Shown: piece by piece, positions 56,127 to 64,000 of the stretch | How the letters are laid out: each line of letters starts with the position of its first letter | Numbering within the stretch: the stretch's first letter is position 1 | Source of the DNA: Nageia nagi | Lineage: Eukaryota; Pinophyta | Direction of reading: 5' to 3' | NCBI GenBank assembly: GCA_050084985.1 | Contig: JBITNC010000002.1 | Location: forward strand, 1-64,000 | DNA length: 64,000 nucleotides | The notes under the pieces: model-generated | What the model saw: only the letters and a program-made list of their open reading frames with translations | Told to the model about the DNA's origin: nothing | Database searches by the model: none | Translations under genes and position numbers: made by a program

Positions 56127-56520
56127 TTAATGGATTTCTTTCACAAATTCAATAGCTTTTACATAATAAGAATTCAGAACGAAACATGGCTCTCTATCCT
56201 TTGATGGATACCAATATCTCAGGATGGCATTGCTACCACCCTCTACTTGCACACTCAAGTTCTGAAAATAAATAATAATAACATGGTCACGACACGTGGA
56301 ACAGTCGATCCACTCAAACTGCCGTACAATATTAAAATTTTAGGGTTACTGTACAATCTTTTACATGATTTATCACGGTCAGGGAAGCAAATGCCAGGCA
56401 AGTTTTTACCTTCCCCCAGTTAATCTCCAAAAAGTTTCGAGAGGCATCAAAAGAAGGCTATGACCAACTTTCCTTAACGCGATCCGTAAGCGCCATCTGT
56501 GTAGCATCTACAATCTTCTG
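56127..56520 (-). pseudogene. Two exon-like blocks of an unrecognised plant gene
   Basis: On the minus strand, an exon-like frame (about 56520-56410; KIVDATQMALTDRVKESW, an in-frame TAG, then SFDASRNFLEINWGK) ends at AAG/GTAAAAAC. A second frame starts after TTTTCAG at 56261 and reads NLSVQVEGGSNAILRYWYP to a stop at 56127. The 148-base gap has GT and AG ends, and the join is in phase. The TAG suggests decay, unless a further intron ends at CATAG there. Family not recognised. Confidence 0.4.
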
Positions 56521-56827
56521 AACATCATATTATTTGGTGCAGTTTCTGTTTGAGACTCAATCTCAAGTAATACATTACCGATTACTTGTTCGAATGAGAC
56601 TTCGATCGACATTGCAGGGAATTCTGAGAGGACCATCTTGCTCGAAGCCGTACGCCTCCTCCGCCGCCCTGAGAAGCTCGCCAAAGAAAGGGTGGTGCAA
56701 ATATTCTATTCGAACGATGAAGCGCTCCCTTTCTTCTCCAACGTAAACAGGAACGCATCCTCTAGGAGCGCATCTCTCGTTTGATTTGGGAATGAATTTT
56801 TATGATGTTTGATATTCTTCCTTCCAT
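56508..56827 (-). pseudogene. SAUR-like auxin-responsive gene, frameshifted
   Basis: Minus strand. ATG at 56827-56825 opens MEGRISNIIKIHSQIKRE. After a frame change near 56780 comes the SAUR signature: CVPVYVGEERERFIVRIEYL, then HHPFFGELLRAAEEAYGFEQ, then DGPLRIPC (down to about 56590). A second frame change follows, then SFEQVIGNVLLEIE, matching the family's C-terminal helix, and a TAG at 56510-56508. SAUR proteins are short, intronless plant proteins that inhibit PP2C.D phosphatases to promote growth. Length and order fit a full gene, but two frameshifts make it a pseudogene. Confidence 0.75.
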
Positions 56828-57058
56828 TTAGTTAATTGTTATCACATTGGTACATTGAGTAGTCTATTGTTACATAATTGATCAAAAAATCGGTATTTAG
56901 AAATTGTATAAAAAGAGAAGATTATTTAGAATTAAGTACTTATAAAGTTTATACATACTCTTATTATGATAATGTTTTTAAGATTCAGTTATAATTATGG
57001 TTTAGTTAATTGTTATCACATTGGTACATTGAGTAGTCTATTGTTACATAATTGATCA
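56827..57058 (+). repeat. 58-bp direct duplication
   Basis: 56827-56884 and 57001-57058 are identical (TTTAGTTAATTGTTATCACA at the start of each). Confidence 0.85.
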
Positions 57059-57130
57059 TGAGCTTTACTTGTTCAGACATTTTATCATTGCATATTATAT
57101 TATGTATCAACTTTATTTGCTTAAGACATC

Positions 57131-57460
57131 AACTATGAATTTTTGAGAAGCTTAAATATTTTGTAATAGAAGCTCCAAGATATTTGTAGGTGATTTTGGA
57201 GATCTATGTTTTTATTCTATCGTTTTTTGCTTAGGACTTTACCTATGAATTTTTGAGAAGCTTAAATATTTTGTAATAGAAGCTCCAAAATTTTTGTAGG
57301 TGATTTTGGAGATCTATCTTTTTATTCCATCGTTATTTGCTTAGGACTTCAACTATGAATTTTTGAGAAGCCTAAATATTTTGTAATAGAAGCTCTAAGA
57401 TTTTTGTAGGTGATTTTGGAGATCTATCTTTTTATTCCATCGTACTATTTGATCTAATAT
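57131..57460 (+). repeat. 110-bp tandem repeat, three copies
   Basis: Copies start at 57131, 57241 and 57351 (ACTATGAATTTTTGAGAAGC). The GGAGATCTATCTTTTTATTC part is shared with the larger repeat that follows. Confidence 0.85.
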
Positions 57461-60219
57461 TTCTAATAATTGAGAGTAAATAATGTTACACAAATATTTA
57501 CATTTTATTAAATTTTAAATTCAATAATTATAAAAAGTTATGTAAAAGCAATAAATATAATTCACTTAAACATCTATTAATATATAGAACTAAGAAGAAT
57601 TGCATATAAATACTTTAAAAATAAATTATTTACAAATACATTTCAAATAAATCTATAATATTTTGTTTAGAAATATTATGTTGTTTACAATAATAATGCA
57701 AAGATACAAGTAATTTTTTAACAACCAGCACATACTTCATAAGATGAATTGACTCAACAAAATAAAATGCTATAATCAAATGTTATCAAACTGATGCATT
57801 TTCATAATGCTTGTTTGTATAAGAATCTTGCATCAACTCTTAAGTTAAATATAAATTCTTTAAAAATAAATATCAAATAAATTACTTACAAATATATTTC
57901 AAATAAATGTATAATTTATTTAGAAATACTATTTTGTTTACAAATAATAATTCAAAGATACAAATAATTTTTTAACAACCATGCACATATTTCATAAGAT
58001 GAATTGACTCAACAAAATAAAATACCATAACCAGATGTTATGGAACTTTGCATTTTTTAAATGCTTATTCATATAAATATCTTGCATCAACTCTTAAAAG
58101 TTAAATATAAATAATTTAAAAATAAATATCAAATAAATTACTTACAGATATATTTCAAATAAATCTATAATACACATATTTTGTTTAAAAATATTATACT
58201 ATTTACAAATAATTTAATGCAAAGATACAAGTAATTTTTTAACAACCATACACATACTATCATAAGATGAATTAACTCAACAAAATAAAATACCATATCC
58301 AAATGTTATGAAACTGTTGCATTTTCATAATGATTGTTCATAAGTGTCTTGGAGATCTATCTTTTTATTCCATCGTACTATTTGATCTAATATTTCTAAT
58401 AATTGAGAGTAAATAATGTTACACAAATATTTACATTTTATTAAATTTTAAATTCAATAATTAATAAAAAGTTATGTAAAAGCAATAAATGTAATTCACT
58501 TAAACATCTATTAATATATAGAACTAAGAAGAATTGCATATAAATACTTTAAAAATAAATTATTTACAAATACATTTCAAATAAATCTATAATATTTTGT
58601 TTAAAAATATTATGTTGTTTACAAATAATAATGCAAAGATACAAGTAATTTTTTAACAACCAGCACATACTTCATAAGATGAATTGACTCAACAAAATAA
58701 AATGCTATAATCAAATGTTATCAAACTGATGCATTTTCATAATGCTTGTTTGTATAAGAATCTTGCATCAACTCTTAAGTTAAATATAAATTCTTTAAAA
58801 ATAAATATCAAATAAATTACTTACAAATATATTTCAAATAAATGTATAATATTATTTAGAAATACTATTTTGTTTACAAATAATAATTCAAAGATACAAA
58901 TAATTTTTTAACAACCATGCACATATTTCATAAGATGAATTGACTCAACAAAATAAAATACCATAACCAGATGTTATGGAACTTTGCATTTTTTAAATGC
59001 TTATTCATATAAATATCTTGCATCAACTCTTAAAGTTAAATATAAATAATTTAAAAATAAATATCAAATAAATTACTTACAGATATATTTCAAATAAATC
59101 TATAATACACATTTTTGTTTAAAAATATTATACTATTTACAAATAATTTAATGCAAAGATACAAGTAATTTTTTAACAACCATACACATACTTCATAAGA
59201 TGAATTAACTCAACAAAATAAAATACCATATCCAAATGTTATGAAACTGTTGCATTTTCATAATGATTGTTCATAAGTGTCTTGGAGATCTATCTTTTTA
59301 TTCCATCGTACTATTTGATCTAATATTTCTAATAATTGAGAGTAAATAATGTTACACAATATTTACATTTTATTAAATTTTAAATTCAATAATTAATAAA
59401 AAGTTATGTAAAAGCAATAAATGTAATTCACTTAAACATCTATTAATATATAGAACTAAGAAGAATTGCATATAAATACTTTAAAAATAAATTATTTACA
59501 AATACATTTCAAATAAATCTATAATATTTTGTTTAGAAATATTATGTTGTTTACAAATAATAATGCAAAGATACAAGTAATTTTTTAACAACCAGCACAT
59601 ACTTCATAAGATGAATTGACTCAACAAAATATAAATGCTATAATCAAATGTTATCAAACTGATGCATTTTCATAATGCTTGTTTGTATAAGAATCTTGCA
59701 TCAACTCTTAAGTTAAATATAAATTCTTTAAAAATAAATATCAAATAAATTACTTACAAATATATTTCAAATAAATGTATAATATTATTTAGAATATATA
59801 TTTTGTTTACAAATAATAATTCAAAGATACAAATAATTTTTTAACAACCATGCACATATTTCATAAGATGAATTGACTCAACAAAATAAAATACCATAAC
59901 CAGATGTTATGGAACTTTGCATTTTTTAAATGCTTATTCATATAAATATCTTGCATCAACTCTTAAAAGTTAAATATAAATAATTTAAAAATAAATATCA
60001 AATAAATTACTTACAGATATATTTCAAATAAATCTATAATACACATATTTTGTTTAAAAATATTATATTATTTACAAATAATTTAATGCAAAGATACAAG
60101 TAATTTTTTAACAACCATACACATACTTCATAAGATGAATTAACTCAACAAAATAAAATACCATATCCAAATGTTATGAAACTGTTGCATTTTCATAATG
60201 ATTGTTCATAAGTGTCTTG
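57421..60219 (+). repeat. 933-bp higher-order tandem repeat, three copies
   Basis: Copies begin at 57421, 58354 and 59287 (GATCTATCTTTTTATTCCAT) and are near identical. Each contains three diverged subunits of about 260 bases around TTTTTTAACAACCA...CATAAGATGAATT, plus a linker, which is a typical higher-order satellite layout. AT-rich and non-coding. Confidence 0.9.
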
Positions 60220-60471
60220 CATCAACACTAATTTAAATATTTATCCTTCGCATGATGAGATACTACTTACACATTTGAGCACATTCAAAGTGAAATGCAA
60301 GATTTAAACACAGAAAAGAATTCATAGGATAAAATCCAACACAAATCTTGCATAAATCACATTTAGAGTAAGCAGGGAATAATTGAACTTACATTTCTTA
60401 GATCTCAAACTGAAAGAACTATCATGTATGGAGCAGTCTCAGGTCCAACTCCACCATCAACCTCACCCCAC

Positions 60472-60801
60472 TCATCTTTTATCTGCATACCGTTCCTCTC
60501 CGTCTCTAGCCTCTTGTTTCTTCTTGTGCGAGTTTCTGCGTAAGGTGGTTTCACGTCTGCGTTTGTAAGCGTCACACACATCGCAATTGCAGCCATCAGG
60601 GTGTCTATTTCCTCTGGAAGGCTGTCTACATACAATGCAAGTGCAGTCTGCTCGATGCCCAGGATGTCTACGAACCCTATTTCTATCTCTCACATGAGCA
60701 ACAGAAGCTGGAAGTGCATTCATCTTATTGGCAATATGAGGTACTGATTGGACGTTGGCAATGACATTAGAAGGATCAATCATCTTGATCAGAATATTCA
60801 T
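60472..60801 (-). pseudogene. VAL/HSI2-like zinc-finger fragment
   Basis: Minus-strand frame of 109 codons. The middle has GHRADCTCIVCRQPSRGN, then HPDGCNCDVCDAYKRRRE: two CxCxxC clusters 15 residues apart followed by a basic Arg/Lys stretch. I know this arrangement from B3-domain repressors VAL1-3/HSI2, near the CTCIVC...CTCNVC...KRR region. The B3 and CW domains are absent, so it is at most one exon of such a gene, and the first 45 residues are unrelated. It may be transcribed as part of the insertion. Other CxC zinc proteins are possible. Confidence 0.5.
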
Positions 60802-60994
60802 CTATTTGATATTCTTCCTTCCATTTATATAATAATTTTTGAAAAGATGTGTCTTTTAATATTTCAGTCGGCTATATAATTTTAATTTTAAAAAAATTAT
60901 TTTCCCGCCAATTGTTTAACGGACGGACTCACATGCGACATTTTGCTCCCCCACTCCACCCCCCATGCTGCAGCTGTAGAAACGCCTCTCGGCG

Positions 60995-61560
60995 TAATTA
61001 CATCATTTTAATAATAGTTATTAGCTTTATTTTATTTAATTTTGTAATTTTATAATTAAGTGATTTTATAATTATTTAATTTTTTGACTTTTAAGTCATT
61101 AAATTATTTAATTATTTAATTACTTAATTAAAAACTTAATTTATGACATATTTTGTCATTTAATTAAATTATTTAATTTTTTTGGCTTTATTTTAAGTCA
61201 TTAAATTAAATTAAAATTTAGCTTAACTAATTTCCCTCCACCTTCATGTGATTTGTCTTCATTTTCAATTTAGACTTTTCACCTTCAACTCCCATTTTGG
61301 AGTCTTTTGGTTGAGGAAAACTATTTAATATGTCCACCCCTCAATTCATTCGCATCTTATTTGCAGTCCAACTGATGAGTCCTATTTGGACGAAACCGGT
61401 CTTGGGCATTTAAGATCTGAAGGATTTATGTAATTACTCATTTTTATAATGAAAAATTCTTAAATTCTCTTATGTTTTGAGTTTTATTTCCTTTTCAAAG
61501 CAGCTAGTGATCCCTCAAAATTTTATTAATCCTAAAATTTTATTAATCCTAAATTTTATT
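60995..61560 (+). repeat. PLE-D pLTR copy 2, right part
   Basis: Continues the interrupted leader (ATTACATCATTTTAATAATAG), with D hammerhead, AAAGCAGCTAGTG and three to four tandem ATTTTATTAATCCTAA units (61517-61570), the D version of the telomere-like array. Confidence 0.82.
61366..61407 (+). ncRNA. Hammerhead ribozyme, D type, copy 2
   Basis: Same sequence as at 51469, core intact. Confidence 0.92.
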
Positions 61561-62017
61561 AATCCTAAATTTTTTTAATCATTTTTATTACTAAATATTT
61601 AAATATTTAATATTTAAATATTTTAATATTTATGGAAGAAATTTCACATGGATGAAGTGGAAAGTAAAAGGTGTTTTCTCACTTCGTCCTCACTTGAGAA
61701 TAGGAGCTGAATGGTTTTCCTCATGTTGTCTTCTTGTGCAACTAAAAAACCAACAAATCTCTCCTTTTCTCCTATTTATTTGACATAATTTCATTGTAAA
61801 ACCATTCCAAAGTGCAAGTGCAACTGATGAGGCTTAATGAGCCGAAACTAGTTTTGCATGCAACCTTTGTAAGTTTTTGTAGTTTTCCATTAATGAAAAT
61901 TGCAAATTATTTTTCTTTGATTTTTGTCAATCTTTCAATTCTGATGTTGAATTATTGAAAGCAGCCAGTCATCTGGTAAATTTTTTATATAGTCTTAAAT
62001 TTTTCGCTATCTTGACA
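61561..62017 (+). repeat. PLE-E pLTR and leader
   Basis: AT-rich start, TATTTAT near 61774 as a possible TATA box, E-type hammerhead, then GAAAGCAGCCAGTCATC, matching the pLTR end of the other types, and an A/T-rich unit with AGTCTTAAATTTTT just before the ORF1 ATG. It lies immediately behind a D pLTR, so two pLTR types are in tandem. Confidence 0.75.
61818..61859 (+). ncRNA. Hammerhead ribozyme, E type
   Basis: Stem I GTGCAA with TTGCAT, core CTGATGA and GAAA, stem II GGCT with AGCC and loop TAATG, palindromic stem III ACTAGT, cleavage after GTT instead of GTC. A palindromic stem III is kept although its sequence differs (ACTAGT against ACCGGT). Confidence 0.88.
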
Positions 62018-63706
62018 ATGGCCCACAATAATCAACGGATCGCCTCACGAATTGGGTCCTCGAACCCTCTCTCCCATGGCGATCACCAACAATGCACTCC
62101 AAGCAAACGGTTGAGGGCAGAGACCGGTGAACCAGTTCCTGTGGCTGCGCCTCTTGCTATCTATGATAACAACACCCAACGAGGCAAGTTCTTTCCTGCC
62201 CATGGCCCTTCATCCTTACCTGCTGACTTGGAGCGCACCCTACACCTTTTGAATGAGCGATTGAGCAAGATTGAAGGAGCCACGCGTATCATGGATGAGG
62301 CCACTGATAATAGGTTCTGTAATGTGAGCGAACGATTGGAGCGGATTGATGAACGTTGTATGGATCGATTCGAGTTGCTATCCGTCCAGTTGCAACATGT
62401 CATCCGTGCTCTCCCCTCCACATCGAGTGCGCCACCTCCACAAAATGATACCTCTGCTCTTCAACCTGGCACTTGCTCACAACCACAACCTGCCAACGCC
62501 CCTCAACCTCCTCCGTCTACCACGCAACCGCACAGGCCACAAGAACCTCGCATTCATCGCGAGCCACAAGAACCCTGCTCCCCCGATCGTGATGTTGATG
62601 GAAATGTGGAAATGGCGGATGGCATTGGAAATACTGAACCTCCATCGCGTGTTGGAAATGTGGATGATTCTCATAATGCTAGAAACTCTGAAACTCCATC
62701 GCACGTTGAGGTATTCCCTTCACCAATCGCTGTTTTGATCAATGCCTCCTTTGATGAATACAAGCGACGCTGCTTGCAGGCTGAGCGCTCGCACAACTAC
62801 GTTCTCAAGCTGAAGAAGCATAAAGAGGATGGCACTTTACCAAAGTGTTTAATGATTAAAGCCCCTAAAGTCACCATCAATGATGATGAAGGAAATGCAG
62901 TCTTCACCACTTGCCTGGAGTCTGCGCAACGTACAGCGAACATGGAATTCCTAAAAGGCATGATCACAGGAATGGAGAAAGCAGCCTCCAATCATAAACT
63001 AGCGATCATTGCCGTTACAAATTCCTTCAAAACAACATTGAGGGATGCCATCTCTGTTGTGGAAAATGCTAACGTGATAGAGTCTCACTCCATTCCTTCG
63101 ACGGGATGGTTTGAAGCTGCAGTAGCTTCTTATGGAAATAAATGCACTCAATGGATGCTGCAACATGTCCTTAAGAAAAGTGCCCAAGAGAGTGCTGCTG
63201 CTGCTCGTCAAGAAGCCCATGATACGGCCCAAGAGGAGGCTGATCGGATGCCCACCGAAGCCTCAGTTGCTCAACTGATCAACAAGAATTTTCAATCCTT
63301 GCAACATTCCATCCAGCAAGAATTGAAGGAGATCAAAGCTTTCGTTGGTTTCAAACCTTCTGCTCAACAGCCTGCAAAGAAAAAGAAGGCCAATAAAGTA
63401 AAAAACACCCAAGCTCTGCCAAAAAACGGGAATGGATCCGGGGACCTTCCCCGGAATACCACTTCAACTGTCTCTGGACAGTTGCCATCAAAGCCAAAGT
63501 ATAAATCCCGAAAGAAGCAGATGCCTGCCCAATCTGCTGGGCAAAGTGGTGGATCCAACGTAAACATTTCTGCCCCCCAGAAAGCAGCAACCCAACAAAC
63601 CAACACATCCGGTGGCAAGAGGAAACGAAGGCGCAACAGGAAGAAGAAGAGCGGCCAAAACTTGCAGAATACCAACAAGTCTGCAAACGCCAACGTTTCC
63701 GGATAA
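62018..63706 (+). CDS. PLE-E ORF1, intact
   Basis: 562 codons from ATG 62018 (MAHNNQRIASRIGSSN, matching MATKNS..RQEGSSNP of the A/B copies) to TAA 63704. Domains: Ser-rich N-terminus; coiled coil with RLERIDERCMDRFELL (about residues 70-130); Pro/Gln-rich middle; conserved core from about residue 230 (VLINASFDEYKRRCLQAERS, IKAPKVTINDDEGNA, then WFEAAVASYGNKCTQWML); a second helical region; a Lys-rich stretch; GSGDLPRN with the RNA hairpin; and a very basic KRKRRRNRKKK end. The E Gln tract is short compared with A/B. A nucleic-acid-binding, Gag-like role is likely but not shown. This is the only unbroken ORF1 in the window. Confidence 0.85.
   Translation: MAHNNQRIASRIGSSNPLSHGDHQQCTPSKRLRAETGEPVPVAAPLAIYDNNTQRGKFFPAHGPSSLPADLERTLHLLNERLSKIEGATRIMDEATDNRFCNVSERLERIDERCMDRFELLSVQLQHVIRALPSTSSAPPPQNDTSALQPGTCSQPQPANAPQPPPSTTQPHRPQEPRIHREPQEPCSPDRDVDGNVEMADGIGNTEPPSRVGNVDDSHNARNSETPSHVEVFPSPIAVLINASFDEYKRRCLQAERSHNYVLKLKKHKEDGTLPKCLMIKAPKVTINDDEGNAVFTTCLESAQRTANMEFLKGMITGMEKAASNHKLAIIAVTNSFKTTLRDAISVVENANVIESHSIPSTGWFEAAVASYGNKCTQWMLQHVLKKSAQESAAAARQEAHDTAQEEADRMPTEASVAQLINKNFQSLQHSIQQELKEIKAFVGFKPSAQQPAKKKKANKVKNTQALPKNGNGSGDLPRNTTSTVSGQLPSKPKYKSRKKQMPAQSAGQSGGSNVNISAPQKAATQQTNTSGGKRKRRRNRKKKSGQNLQNTNKSANANVSG
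63437..63455 (+). other. Conserved RNA hairpin in ORF1
   Basis: TCCGGGGA pairs with TCCCCGGA across CCT (8 bp). It is kept at base level between E and B although the flanking codons differ widely. Confidence 0.6.
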
Positions 63707-64000
63707 ATCTATGGGGCGCGGTGGTGGATCCAAAACAGTTTGCCCTCATCATTTTCTCAAGAAAATTACCTTCTGATATTGACCTTCGGATTACTAATTT
63801 TGTAATCCATAATCTGTCAAGTAGAAGGCTCAGTTATGAGGATAAAAAATTGCTTGGTTTGGGAATCAAATTCATCCCACGTCCACCACCTATGACTGAA
63901 GATCTAATGCATGTTGAATTTCGGGCTTTTATTCGAAAGCTCAGACTTCGTGCATACTTTGGACCTGATCCAGTTTTATCTCCACAACCTGATGCCAGGC
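63703..64000 (+). CDS. PLE-E ORF2 (reverse transcriptase), N-terminal part
   Basis: Runs off the window. The frame is -1 relative to ORF1 and overlaps its stop. It is open from about 63505 without any ATG; the first ATG is in PPPMTED. It reads RFRINLWGAVVDPKQFALII, then RITNFVIHNLS, then LLGLGIKFIPRPPPM, and aligns without gaps to the B1 product. No stop is seen to 64000. The catalytic blocks lie beyond the window, so it cannot be said whether the element is intact. Confidence 0.82.
   Translation, partial: MNLWGAVVDPKQFALIIFSRKLPSDIDLRITNFVIHNLSSRRLSYEDKKLLGLGIKFIPRPPPMTEDLMHVEFRAFIRKLRLRAYFGPDPVLSPQPDAR

Larger units (their letters stand above)
53078..60994. mobile_element. 7.9-kb insertion carrying gene fragments, class unknown
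   Basis: Homology to the first D pLTR stops at 53077 and resumes at 60995, with TAA on both sides (53075-53077 and 60995-60997), a possible 3-bp target duplication. The left end is a long foldback starting CTAG; the right end reads CGCCTCTCGGCG. No matching terminal inverted repeats and no transposase or helicase frame are visible. It is AT-rich, with higher-GC gene fragments (about 54900, 56130-56830, 60400-60800) and a large tandem repeat. Gene-fragment capture suggests a Helitron- or Pack-type element; a 3-bp TAA duplication would fit a PIF/Harbinger-type element. Neither is shown. Confidence 0.6.

Noticed and set aside
53078-60994. Helitron
   Set aside because: Left end A/CTAG with a hairpin would suit a reverse Helitron end, but the right end lacks the GA/T partner and no Rep/helicase frame is seen. 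Left unclassified.

Overview
The window is a chromosome-end or subtelomeric region from a land plant. The Arabidopsis-type telomere repeat is everywhere as its C strand (CCCTAAA), and the only recognisable host genes are plant ones: a broken SAUR auxin-response gene and a VAL/HSI2-like zinc-finger fragment. Species cannot be told from the sequence. Because CCCTAAA reads left to right, the chromosome terminus should lie to the left and the centromere to the right.

About 50 kb (1-51003) is a stack of Penelope-like retroelements (PLEs), all on the + strand, alternating with telomeric arrays, 17/18-bp telomere-like arrays and two related satellites. Each PLE has ORF1 (coiled coil, conserved core, Gln/Lys-rich tail), an overlapping ORF2 reverse transcriptase (FDVE and YVDD motifs) that ends where the GIY-YIG nuclease would begin in other PLEs, a repeat-rich 3' UTR, and a pLTR with a TATA box and a minimal hammerhead ribozyme. 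This is the layout of endonuclease-deficient, telomere-attached PLEs (Athena/Coprina-like). Subfamilies: A (1-4265; 14346-21082; 24509-30879), B (7521-12881; 31844-37217) and C (43915-44662; 46119-49928). ORF2 is open in only two copies (10276-12393 and 27812-29716). Every A, B and C ORF1 is broken.

The telomere and the elements are interlocked. ORF2 carries an internal ACCCTAAACCCT, and five junctions between telomeric DNA and A/B elements sit exactly there. The pLTR ends in a 17/18-bp unit containing CCCTAA, and each long array repeats the variant of the unit found in its adjacent element. This suggests that element RNA, like telomerase RNA, has served as template for chromosome-end DNA.

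Two satellites lie between elements. One (353-bp unit, 21653-24146, with partial copies at 14014 and 24202) has a diverged 5S rRNA-like segment in every unit. The other (291-bp unit, 40378-43762) shares its flanks but has unrelated sequence in place of the 5S part.

From 51004 rightwards, older and more divergent PLEs appear. A D-type pLTR precedes an unrecognised 418-codon ORF. A second D pLTR is split by a 7.9-kb AT-rich insertion (53078-60994) that carries gene fragments, a long foldback and a 933-bp higher-order repeat. The E element at the right edge has the only intact ORF1 (62018-63706) and the beginning of ORF2. Fourteen hammerhead motifs of three sequence classes are visible.
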